NCBI GenBank assembly: GCA_013076295.1
Contig: RQOL01000531.1
Coordinates: 3,844,001-3,908,000 of the forward strand
Direction of reading: 5' to 3'
From: Sanderia malayensis
Lineage: Eukaryota > Cnidaria > Scyphozoa > Semaeostomeae > Pelagiidae
DNA length: 64,000 nucleotides
Numbering within the stretch: the stretch's first letter is position 1; every line of letters starts with the position of its first letter. The notes under the pieces are model-generated. The model did not search any database, was not told where the DNA came from, and worked only from the letters and a program-made list of their open reading frames with translations. A program made the position numbers and the translations under genes. Positions 34,667 through 47,800 of the stretch are shown piece by piece.

Positions 34667-37410
34667 ATGGCGAATGAAATTGATAAAGATGGATCTTTAT
34701 TTCAGGAAATTAAAGAAGGCAAAGCGGCTGTTCTTTTCCCCAAAACCAACACTGTCTTTTACAATCCGGTACAAGAGTTCAACAGAGATCTAAGTGTAGC
34801 TGTTATAAAGCAATTCATTGCTATTTTCGAAAACGAGCGTAGAGAAAAGTTAGAGAATTCAAAAACAAGATCAAAGAGTTATGAAAAGCGAAAAAATGGC
34901 CATGCTTCTGAAACAGAATCAAATATGGAAACGGAACCAACATCTGAAGTAAGAGGAAATCAAAATATCGTGCCAAATGCAGGAGCTGGGGCTGTATCTG
35001 GAGATATATGCACGGAAGCGCCGACGGCGAACCTAAAAATCAAAATATTAGAGGGTCTTTCTGCAACTGGTTTAAGGTCGATCAGGTATGCCCTGGAAAT
35101 CCCAAACATAGACCAAATCATCGCAAATGACATCAGTGATGCTGCTGTGAAGAATATCCAAAGAAACATTGAGCATAATAAAGTTGAAGCCATCATTAAT
35201 GCAAGCATGAGTGACGCAGGGTAAGGATTATCGTACTTGAAGTACAGATAGCTATATAACAACATCAAGTTGTTCACTACTTAGAGCATTCTCTCGAGCT
35301 ATGTATACTCGCTATTGCCATTGTTAATGCAATCATAAGTTCATTAGATCATCATGAAGTTTGTTATTTTTTGTCAGCTTATTGATGTATCAGCATAAGT
35401 CACCAATTTCAAAGCGATTCCAAATGATAGACTTAGATCCTTATGGATCACCAGCCATGTTTCTTGATGGAGCCGTCCAAGCAGTAGATGATGGTGGTTT
35501 ATTATGCATCACATGTACTGATATGGCTGGTCTCTGTGGCAACCATGGGGAAGCATCTTTCGCGAAGTATGGAGCAATGCCTCTCAGGTCAAAGAACTGT
35601 CATGAAATGGTAATTTTTAAAATATTGTTTTTAATTATCCTGCAATGTCATCTTTGAATTTAATAATTCGCCAACCTAACTACTACATCAAACTAATGTC
35701 ACTGAATCTAACAAGTCAAATACTGTATCAAATATTAAGGATACAGTAACTTTTATTTTGATTTCTGAGTCAGTGACTCTAGATATGTTATTCATTCTCA
35801 AATTCAGCCTTAAACTTGAATCTTATTCTAGGCGCTTCGTTTGGTCCTGGGGTCACTGGATTCCCATGCAGCCAGGTATAAGCGATACATTGTCCCAATG
35901 CTGTCAGTCAGCATTGACTTTTACATCAGGGTGTTTGTAAGAGTGTTCACAAGTGCAATGGAAGTCAAAAGAGCTGCCTCAAAGAAATCCTATGTTTATC
36001 AGTGCCTGGGTTGTGATAGCTTTCATTTGCAGCCTCGTAAGTCTTGCGAAATTTCCAATTTTATTCTATTCAGTATTCTGTTGCAACTTACAATTAATCT
36101 CAAGGTGTTTTTCAAACATTTCAGTTGGAAAGAATATTGAAGACGGCAATAAGCGAAAGTACAATCCGTCTACTGGACCTGTTGTGGGACAAGAGTGCCA
36201 AGAATGTGGCCAAAAGTTTGTGATTGGTGGACCAATTTGGTCGGAACCAATTCACAGTAAAGATTTTGTTCACAGCCTTCTCGACCAAGTTAAATCCGAT
36301 GCTGATCTTTACAAAACATCTCAAAGAATAAAAGGTATTGATAGCTTTGGCCTGAGTATGTTCCTCCACCTTATAATTGCCCCATTGTTTTGATCCATTA
36401 ACATGTTCTATATTTATATTATTATGTTATATAGTGACATGTATTAACATATGTTAAGATTGTTGACATAGTTTAACATATATTAACATATACTGAAGCT
36501 TTGATTAAATCATCACCATCATCAACCATACTGATGACTGATGTTCTGACTAAAGCCATTTCCCTTTTCAGGTGTTCTTACTGTGGTATCTGAAGAGCTG
36601 TTTGATTGCCCATTGTATTACGTCATTGATAAATTAGCCAACGTCATTCATTGTACCACCCCTCCTATGCTTCAATTTCGATCCTCAATCATAACACAGG
36701 GATACAAAGTCTCATGTTCCCATGCCAATAGCAATGCTATTAAAACCAGTGCCCCAAACTCAGGTATTTATTTATCAAAGACCTTCTATGCCCTGCAATT
36801 GTTTTTATTAACTTGTGTACACAGATTATTTAATGTCTTGCATTTGTTTTAGTTATTTGGGATATTTTACGAAATTGGGAAAAATTGCACCCAGTGACTG
36901 CGGAAAAACGAAAAGGTTCTTCCCCGGGTGCTGTCATTTTATCGAAATCTCCGCAGTTTGAATGCTCGTTTGATATTGTACCACAAGCAAATCCAGAATC
37001 AAGAAAAAACAAAATATCCAGATTCCCTGAGAACCCCCAGCCTGAATGGGGTCCCAAAGCAAGGTAGTTATGAAATTATGTCCTTCTGAGAGAATATTCA
37101 CGATAATTATAACTGACGTAAACGCATGATTAACATAATTTATTTTTATCTGCAATGCAGGGCGAGAGGGGATAATCGTTTCGAATGCCTGGCTGATAAA
37201 CGAAGAGAGATGCAAGGAAAGAAAACGAAACGAAAATATGAAGAAAAGGACAAGGATTATTTAAAACAATTTCCGTGTAAAAACTTCAAAGAAGGAGAAT
37301 GTGAATTTGACGCTGATAATTGCCAGTATTCGCATGAACTGCTGAAAATTAGCAATCAAGAAAAAACTGATGAAGATTTTAATGCAATTGACTCTGATTT
37401 GAAATCATGA
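34667..37410 (+). CDS. TRMT1: TRMT1, tRNA (guanine26-N2)-dimethyltransferase, seven exons
   Basis: Exons 34667-35220, 35378-35609, 35832-36036, 36125-36334, 36572-36763, 36853-37063, 37161-37410; phases agree, 617 residues. SAM-binding motifs: [16 protein letters not shown] (motif I), ANDIS (motif II), DLDPYGSP with CTDMAGLCG (motif IV region). Then the TRM1 C-terminal part with Cys pairs (CLGC..CQEC) and GGPIW. The C-terminus has a basic [10 protein letters not shown] stretch and a CCCH finger ([20 protein letters not shown]), as in animal TRMT1. The enzyme makes m2,2G26 in cytosolic and mitochondrial tRNAs. The segment after [12 protein letters not shown] is a long low-complexity Lys/Ser/Glu insert before motif I. 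Confidence 0.95.
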
Positions 37411-40400
37411 AAATTTAAAAATTTGCTGCATTTTGCGTAAATTAAACGGATGTATTGAGTTTTATAAGCTTTGCTAGTTTCATTTCTTGTTGGTTTTTTA
37501 TTATGTCTTTGAACTCTGACAACACTGTTAGAAAATTTAGAATATTGTTTGGCCTTTAGCGCAATTAAGATTGCAGTAAATCTTTGAATAAACTTCCACC
37601 TTTAGATGCCCCGTCCCCTCAAATAAACCCCCACCCTAAGATTATTGGGGGTGAGAAAAAGACGTTGAACTTGTGGAAGCATTGCAAATGCCAACATGTT
37701 TAAACCAATAATTTTATTGATTAGTTGCATACTATAGCTTTTATAAAGCTTCATATTGAATGCAAATCCGGCCAAAATTTGAAAAATGAATCGAATGAAA
37801 AATTTATGAAACAAAACCAATTTTTAACTTACGAAACTATTCAAAGGTCTGGTAACGAGATCTGATCTGGACTGATTTGTTTGGCTCAAGCCTCGTTCAC
37901 ACACGTGTTGAGACTGTGACACATTTTACCGATCAGAAATCAACTTGAGCTTTGAATTTGAAAAATTCAAAACTAAAAAACATGACATGACTTTCAAAAC
38001 ATGACTTCAAATATAATGCAAAGTTATTTACTTGATAGGGGCTTCGACCTCAAAGAAATGGAATTACGAACCTCAAACAATATTTGGAGCAGCACTTTAT
38101 AGCTGCCATTTGTTACGATATTAATACGAAATATTAATACGAAATATTATTACGAAAGTACAAAAATGCACGCTTACCTTAATTGAAATTATCTTCTTGG
38201 TTAGACTATCCTTTTCTTAAGCTTTCAAATTCCATGCTCCACAATATATCTGTATCTTAATTTATGTACTTTCAAAGCATATTCAGCTGTAACTTCTTGT
38301 TGTTAAAATCTTGGCAATCCAAACTGGCGTAGCAAACAAATGGAAATCTTCCTGTCTTGTTGAAGTTGTTTTTCCATTCAGCAAGTCCTCTTGGGAGTAA
38401 AAGTTAGAACTCACGTGCGAAATTGACCAATCAGATGCCATATATTCTGATTTATTATGATTCTGAAATGTCATTGGCTAATGAAATTCATTGTGAAACT
38501 TACAAAACGCTGCTAACTTGATGTTATTCTTCACGTCGAAAACTTCAAACAATAAAACGTGCATCTTCAAGACTTTTGCGTGCTATTTTCAAGGAAAAAC
38601 AAAGAAAAATCACAAAATTTTAGCTACGAATTTCATTGCACGCGAATACTGCTAACAAATAATACGCAACTTATCTCAAATTTTCAATAATCTAACAATA
38701 TCTGGCCTACTAATAACTACTAGCATGTCGACTGGAAAGTAAAGCATCAATGCATCAGATCTGGAAAAACATTAAAAATGGAAGTAACGACAAACAAAAA
38801 TATTCAGGAATAAGAATAACAAAAATAACTATTTTGGAACTAAAAATAGGAGAGTTAGCAATAAGGGACATTTCACGAAAAAAAGCAATAAAATTTTCAG
38901 ATAGAGGAATAGAAGTCAAAATGGCGAAGAGACCGATGCATTGATGATAAACTTTAGGCGAACTAGTCAATTTTGAAAATGAATTTTAAGCCATACGTAA
39001 AGTTACTGATGTTTATATAGCATATATGTATATTAGAAGAGTAGTAGTGGTATAATAATAATCATCATAATAACATTAGCTGAAAATTGTGTCACAACCA
39101 AGGGTCAACATCGTAAAAATGACGCCGACAAATTTGCACAAAACTTGCTGAAATCTATATATAAGAAACGATGGTATATTAAAAACAAGATGAAAATAAT
39201 ATTAATATATTAAAGAGAAATTGTTTGTACCGCATACCAAAAAATAACATTGTCCGTGAAGAAAAAAGCTGAAAATATAACGAAGAAACGCTACCAAAAC
39301 TAGGTAATTTAGTTACAAAACATAGGCTCTTGAAAACCCGGATGAAAATTCCCTTTAAAAAGTTAAAATGTTTACTAAAACAACACGTTTTTTATTAACA
39401 CATACATTAATACACTAGTAAATTCAAAAAACCGAGAAACACAAAATAATAATGATGATAAGCAAAAAAATAAAATATCCCCACGGCCTTTTATGTCAAA
39501 TAATAATAGTCTAAACAAGCTATAAAACATTTACAGCAACAGTATCAATGAACATTTAGCCTGCTCAAAATGCTTTGAATATAGAAATGCAAACGGTTAT
39601 TAATCAATATTATCATTTAGTGAATTTTATTCGCAAATAAGAAGCACACACTTTTCCTAAGAACACACATAACGTGACGTCATTAGCCTGTTCATTACCT
39701 GGCCTCGATATCGTTATCTACGGCCTCTCGTTTTCACTGATCAGATAACTGTATTGGTAATAAGTATTTGATGAGCTAGCGACTAATAGCACTACGTGGA
39801 CATTACGAAATTCTCTACCAAAATTTGGCATACATTGATGCAAATTTAATAACATTCAAGAGCAAAGCACAAAACAGAGCACCCTTGCCAGTTTCGTTGC
39901 AAGATATCAAAACAATTAAGTGGCACAATATTCAGCATGAACCCTTTGGTAAGCAAGAACTCACAATGAGTGTCTTACAATGCATTGAGTTGGCAAGGGG
40001 GCTAAGTTTTCTTCTGCGCTGTGCAAAATTTTTTTCATTAATCAACGTATTATATATTAACTTTGTAGTTCATAATAAAATCTTCTTCATAATTGTATAT
40101 AACGTAATAAGCCTCAGCGAATTCTAAATTCTGATTATTTAAGAAATTTTAATGAATATAGTCAACTAAGCATGATTGATAATAATGATAATAAGATGAT
40201 AACAATGACAGAAGGGAAATAAGTGAAGCAAGCAACTGAGAATTGCAGCAGTTCCTTTCTCGAATTCAAACCTCGAGAAGAACCAGTGAAGAAAAAACTA
40301 ACAATATTTATATAGTAAACACCTGCGAATTAGAACCAGGCTTCTTCCATCCAGCCTATTGTCAAGCAGAATAGCTTATTGTTCAAATACAATAGCCTAT

Positions 40401-41822
40401 TGTCTTGAAATACATTTGTAGAAAGATAAGCCTGGAAGGTTCTTAATCTAATGGTTCTTTTAAGCGGGTGTTTACTTGAACTTATGAAAAGAATTTCTGC
40501 AAAATATTATAATGTATGCTTCTGAAATAGTTTTCTAGAAGCAATACAATTGTACTCATAATTTTAGATATGTTTTTGAAGGATGTAACAAAACATTTCA
40601 CATAGATAGTTAAAAACGTGGAGGAGTAAAAGCCTGTTAGTCGAGGCTAGATTTTAAAGAAATGATTAAATTGATTAAGATGAATAGAATATTGCACTTT
40701 CATGTTGAAGCCCCATCAAATATAGTAATAGTAATAATAATAGTAGTAATAATAATAATAATGGCAATAATTGAACGTTTAAAACAACTTATAAACTCGC
40801 ATATTTCTCTCTTTCTCTCATGTATAAATGTATAAAATGTAAAATAAAAACGATTTCTCCCGTATATTAGCCATAAAACATTTGACACTTTAGTTGAAAA
40901 TTGAAAAAATACCAACAAATATACAATTCTGTTAGTCAATAAGAAATATAACAATCAGTGCTTATTGAAAACAATTTGTTTGAACAAATATTAGCACAAA
41001 ACGATAGAAGGGAAGGAGAGTGATCATTGGCACTATGATGTATGTGGGAAACCACCCGAATTTACCCTATCTAATTACAGTCTTATATCTCAAGTCATGA
41101 GTTCGAAGACTGCCAATACATATTAAGGAGCCCGTGGGCGCAATTGCTTCAAATTGTTCGAAATCATGAAGCCAGAATTGTTGCAGCAAAGCAGCAACCT
41201 ACAGCTATGTGCAGTGATCACAATCCTTGTGTGTATTTATCAAAATACTATCTAGAAATGGGGTCCTTTTTGGGTGGCCTTTAATGCTATTGCAGGCTAC
41301 GCATCGTACAAAGAGACGGTTCATCAAATGGGGGCAATCAAATTAAGTTAGGTGGGATGTGGGTGTGCGAGGGGGGGAGGTAGATAGAAGACTTTTGTCA
41401 GTGGTGTAAAACTGGGGGTCTCAAAGGGTACAGCTCCTCTGGTCAATAACAAACGTGTATGCTTATTACATATCCCTTTGGTTTTAATTAACTTTAATCA
41501 AACTGCCCTAATGGACCCCTTAGCCCAACACCACCGCTCCTAGCCACCTATAACTCGACGATGTCTTGGCTGGCAATTCAATAATTAAATTTTGCTCAAT
41601 AGAGTTGTGTTGTTTTCGCACATCCCGCAACTCAATAAAGCAACGGAATTCATTAATATATATATATATATTATAATAATGTTGATGGGATACAAATAGA
41701 GAGGTATGAATAGTTAAGAGCATTCAACATGAAAGTGCAATATTGGAGCATGATTGGTTTGTATTGGCAATGATAGTAAATAGTGAATGACAATAATATT
41801 TGAAGGTGGCTGCTGTGTTGAC
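37411..41822. other. Intergenic TRMT1-CPEB (tail to tail), no gene seen
   Basis: 4.4 kb of AT-rich sequence including both 3' UTRs; the part nearest 41822 would be CPEB 3' UTR. A MITE-like fragment (CCCTCAAATAAACCCCCACC) lies near 37615, and TAATAG/TAA microsatellites lie at about 40723-40763. Open frames such as 39825-40127 show no family features. Confidence 0.5.
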
Positions 41823-44800
41823 TTACCAACGGTAGTTCATTGGAGAATGACGAGGTCTGTCGCCTCCTTCTTTGACCAGCGGTTTGTGAAACTCACGCCC
41901 AGGCCTCGAGTGCACAATGGCCCAACACTGCTCGCAGTAGTAGAGCAAACAAGTGATGTTGGAGCAGAAGAACGGCGCGAATTTTCCATTGCAACGCACG
42001 CCATGGCATTCATCGCACATCTGATCATCAAGCACATATGGTTTCACTTCAACCTGATGGAGAAAAGACAGAACTTGTGTTAAATAAAGAAAATCGTTCA
42101 CTCTTATGATATGGGAATAGTAGCTATGATAGGTTGGGAGAAAAAGGTGGAAGGAAGTGACCTTTCTCCTGGTCCAACCTGGACTATAGCCATGCTACCC
42201 TCTTTCTATGATTACATGGCGTAGTGAACTCCTGCAGCCTCGACCTCAAACAGCCTCTGTCACAAGTATCAAGCAAATTCCGAGGAACTTCGATGCGAGT
42301 TCGAGACAAAGGGAGGACACTGAAGACATTCAATTGCGGATAGCTTAGGGATATCAGCCATCAAGATATGTTACCACGGACATCGCATAGCTATTGAATG
42401 CAACGGACAATGGCTTACCCTTTTATCAATGTCTCCATGCTGTAGTTGGATGAATCTGGCACTGATTGCTGCTATGTAGCTTTGTTGGTTTGAGAAAGCA
42501 ACTCGCCCAGCGCCTATTAGAATAAACACAGTCATCAGTGGTTGTCTCAGGGACAAATGTGACACTTGCAATAACCTAAAGGGCCTTTGCAATTCTCTGC
42601 ACTGTGATATGAATTAATTTTAATGCTCATGTAATATAATGCTAACGTAGCGTCTTCTGAGCTTTGGTATGAACAAATTTGTTATTCCATGGATGCACGA
42701 CACGTTGAAGGTCATAGATTGATAACAGAAAAGCAGGAAAAATATCAGAAATTACTCTGAAGAATTGTCTTCTATCTATGGATCTTGGATCTGAACCTAT
42801 TACCACATGCTCCTACCTTTCGGGTATTTGAGCTCCGGATCCACGTCAATGCCTGCGTAGCACACTCCTCCGTAGAGGCGATCCATGATCATGGCAAGTT
42901 CAACTAGAAACAAAACAAGGCAAGTTATTAGCAAACAAGTCTACAAATACGGATTCTGTTTGCTGCAAAGCAACAAAGTAGCAAATATTAACAAAGACAC
43001 CAATAAACATATCTAGTAATGAAGCAAGCAAGATGTTTCATTATTTAAGTCAGACTGAGGTAATTCATGGCACGATGCATCCATATGCAACAACAAAACA
43101 ATTATAGCAACTACTGGTATGCTGCTCAAAACAATGAGACGAAAAATAGACAATATCACCGGTGATGATTGGTTGTTTCTGCGCTATACCAATCATTCAC
43201 CTCTTTTCTTATTGGCCAATTTCGATCCTCTTCTGGGTATAATAATTCGTTAGGTTTTCATTTTCGTTCTCTTTCTGACGTACTACTCCGATGAATGTCA
43301 GACGAAAAGCTTTAGTAGTTATTATGTTTCGCTATGTTTCCGATTTTCAACGCTATTTTACATGTTATTATCTTTAACAATAAACTAGATGCAAAGCTTG
43401 CAGGTTCTTCTATGCGGAATTTTAATGTACCACAGCTTCCACTATCATGGAACTGGCTGATAACTGTATCCAGCATAGCTACTTTCAGGTTAAATCCTTT
43501 GCACCCTAGCTATTACTGTTAAAATTCAGCTGCTACAACTTAGAATGCACAATGCACTACCTGCTCGCAGTGGCCTTGGCACACCACCGACAAATATGGT
43601 CTTTCTCGGATCCAACGGCTGTGAGCTGTCCATCACAAAGTCTGCATCAGCGAGGTTCCAGGGACGGATCTGAACCTGCAATAGTTTTTCATTTATCAAC
43701 TAACTGTCCTTGAACAATGTTAATAAAATTGAACGCCAAAGACACAAATAAAAACATGGGAGAATATGTTTTGAAGGCCACCCAACCCATTTTATAAATA
43801 GTACCTATGTAATTAGCACCTAAACATTTCGTGGGTACAGTTTAGTTACAACTTTAGGAAAGAAGAACGACCCGGTAAGCTGTAAAGGGGAATTCCCCTA
43901 AATTTGTAAAGGGGAATTCCCCTAAATTCGGAGGGACACTGGGGGCATATTTGTTTTCCACGTCTATGGTTGAAGAACTGAACTATCGAGCAAATAGAGG
44001 AATAAGAAGCTCATTCAAGTTGACAAGACGTTGAGACATTATTTATTATATAAACAAATTTATATATATTCCATACCGGCTTGTCTTTGATTGTTGGACT
44101 GGATACGCAAAGATAAAACTTGCCATCCTGTATCATGCAAGCATCCATCAACCTTTGTACTGATATTTCTTCTTTGTACAGCAAAAACGCATAACCTGTA
44201 ATGAAATCTTGTTTTTAGCATGAATAATCTTGAGTATTTACTGGATAGCAAAGCTTAAAGAAGGTTTGTGTCACAAGCATGATCAATTCCATATTCGGTT
44301 GTATTCTACTGGCATTGACAGAAAATGGGTTGAAGCAGAATTGATGCAAGTTTTGAGCAGGGACGTAACGTTGGGGAGCATAGAAGGAACAGGGACGCAA
44401 ACTTAGGGGCATAGAAGAAGAGGGGGGACTTATTGAAGAGAAAAAGGAGACTTGAATAAGCTTATGAAGTAATGGAGGGGAAAACACTGGGGGCACATGT
44501 CCCCGGTACCCCTCCCTTCCACGGTTCCGACGTCAGTGTTCCAGGGTAAGCATGAAGTGTCTTTAAGTCACGGATTGGTATATTGTCTGTCATTGCATGC
44601 AGATGCTAACAAAGCAAGGGTGAGGTGGAGTAGAAGCAGATCTAAACAAATTAATTAGCTTACCCTTAGGAGGAAAGTATGACTTGCTTTCTGCCTTGTG
44701 CGGCCAGTCAACACTCAAGTGTCCAAAACGACAAAAGCTTGCGTGGATTTCATCTGAAAGCAAATCATACAACACGAGGCATTAACAAAGAATCAAGAAA

Positions 44801-47800
44801 CCAATTGTAAGGGATAAAAGTAATTTTTATGCTGTATATGGAACACGTTGACCTTAATCGGTGCCAGATTCTTCCAATTACAGCATGGAGACATTGATAA
44901 AAAGGTAAAGGTATAATTGTTATGCTGTATATGGAACAGCATGGACCCACGAAGAGACCAGGCTAGCAGGGTACACATTATATGCCCTCGAGTGCATGAA
45001 AAAATGCTCCCACTATCCTTCAACCATCGCAGTAACATCATAGATATCCCTGCTTGCGTACATTGCATCCAAATATCGCATAGAATAGTTTATATTGGAT
45101 AAATGTGCCATTTGAAAAGCAGGGTAATCTTTGCAAGCGCCGAAGCAGGTGGTAAGCCTCTAAAGTGTTTCTTGGACAACTCAACTTGTTCAGCTAGCAT
45201 TCAGACATGAAGCAGGTGATGGATAATCCTCACGGCAGTCCATTCCTTGTCGTACGCGGAAAATCAGCGATAGACAATGTTGATAATTGGTTTTTACAGA
45301 TTAAACACGCACAAGATAAGACAGAATACTTGGATTTAGCTTATAGAATATCTGGAATTTCGCTTTTAGATTTGCCCAAGAATAAGGGACTAAGCTCTCC
45401 GCAAGGGGTGTGCTTATAAGTAATCCACAGAATGGTTTTGTGAAAGAATAAAAATCCATAGCAAACTGTTGGAAATCAAAAAATGCTTGCAAGAAAGCGA
45501 GGGAGTGGGCGATGTATATACTTAGTTTATTAGAATATAGTCTGTCTGATGATTGCGAAAGCATGAAATCTTTCTTGCTTTTACTCTATTATTGCTCTGT
45601 ACTTCTGTGCATCGAGCACTGTGATGCCAGTATAGACAGCGAGAATCTATAGAGATACATAGTTTATTATTTACCTTCATCAATATCGGGGGGTAGGCCA
45701 CCAACAAACACCTTTCTTGAGTATCGTTCCATGAGATCAAGCTCTGATCTTGGTGATCCATTAAGAGAGGAATTCAAGGAGGGCACAATTTGATCAGCTG
45801 CAAACAACAACGTACCAAAATTAATATTATTAATTAACGTGTACAGTACACCAACGCACAGAATATATCAAGCAAGAAATAAAAAAACATCCGGACAATT
45901 GGAACCACGGATAACTCGAGCCAGTTTATATTTCCCTTCAAAGTTTGTTGGTACTTTCTAGCCCTCAATTTTTTAAATATAGAGAAGTACCCGTTAATTA
46001 GTAAAAGTTCCAATGTGTATGCTTATAAATTAGAACTTCTGTTTATTATTACTTCTGCCAAAAGGGGTAGGAAATAAAATACTCCACTAACTTGAGAAGT
46101 ATGGTATTTTAACAACGCTATTCTCTACCTATATCTATAAAAAGGGTAATTTTTGAAGAGAAGTGTGAGATGTTTCATCCATTTACCGCAAACATGGTTC
46201 ATTTTTTGTAGTACAGAAAAAGCAAATTAATCACGAGTTTCAATCAAATCAGAAGTCGGTCTCTTGCTTATGATAATTGAGAACTGCCCAATCGATATTA
46301 AGTATTGTTGTGACGTATTCAATCACTTTGAAGCGAAGTGCATGCTTACTTAGCAACCTGCTTTCTCCCATAACATTATCAAAAGAAAATTCACGGTTTA
46401 CAATACACAGAATGGTAAATAGATTATTGAATATGAAGAAAAATGCTGCATTATACAGCTCTATCATTCTCTCGGGCATTCATAATCAATATAATGAAAC
46501 TTGTTGAGACTCGCGTAGAATTTTAATGGAATTGGAAACGGAAAACACAGATAGCATTGCTAGAAAGTTCTTTTCTGGCACCTGCCTTTGAAAAGAAACA
46601 TCCTCAGCTTTCTTTATCTTTAAATTTGTATTGGATCAAATTGTCAACCAAAAATATTGTGTGGGATAAGAAGTTTTATTAAAAGTTGGGTAAACATTTT
46701 CATATTTGCAAACATGCTCGCAAAACTCAAACAGGTCATGAATTTTTAAAGGACCAAAATGCCGCCACGATTCACATTGTCGACTCTTTTTTAATTGCAC
46801 CCTTTAATGGTTTTAAAATGCAATTTCTTCTACGGCTACCATTCAGGGCATTGAATTATTATCGACAATAAGGCTGTTTCGCAACTACGCGGAGTTCTGA
46901 TTTGACCAAAAGATAACTACAATTGCACCTGCGTTAAAAAAAACCACTCTAAAGCGATTTTCCATGCTCTTTGATATATTTTAGCAAAATTTATGGTCAG
47001 AGGCTGGGCCTTGGGTACTATTTAGATAGCTTTAAGCGCAGTCTAGCCAACAAATCACTGTATGATATAATAAGTGATATGAAATAACGTAGTTTACCAT
47101 CTCTCTGGTGGGAATATCCCTTTCTCTGCAGCTGGCTGCGGAAACCTGAAAGAAAATAAGAAAACGTTTATTATTACTGAAAGAAGATAAAGCCACCAAT
47201 AAGAATGGTCTGTTTCGGATAAGATGAAAAACCAGCAGGAAAATTAATCTAAATGGCGCTGAAGAAACCCAATCCTTTAAGCTTAAACGCCGAGGGTCTG
47301 CAGATTTAAGAGCCCCCGGGCGTTTAATACGAAATTTATAAGAACACCGCACAGTATGCGAGGCTGGTAACCGAAAGGACACGACGGCTGGCTTCGTGTG
47401 AATTGATCAAAGCGCGGCTCGTGACCTTTCGGGTGCGGCCTGTTGTAGCAGGTGGAACTTAGTAAAACGTGGAATGAATGAACACGGAATAAACAAAACT
47501 TGAAAGAAACCAGAATTGCATTACTGACCAAGTTTTTAGGAATAAAGAGAGAGAGATGTTACGGTCATGAACATAAGAATAATTATGCATATTCCTATAG
47601 CATAGATATTCTTATGTTAAGTGGAATTCATATTCGAATAACAATAGATGACGTTATTATAATCGAACACGAAAGATTAAAACTGCTGATAGTTATTATA
47701 ATCTCATGTAATGAAATTTGCTGGTACCCCAAAAGATATCATGTTGAGTTTGAACTCTCCCATGAAATCGAGTAGTTTATGAAACGAGATGCATAATTCT

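Noticed and set aside
39825..40127. 100-codon open frame between TRMT1 and CPEB
   Set aside because: No homology features; probably chance in AT-rich non-coding or 3' UTR sequence.
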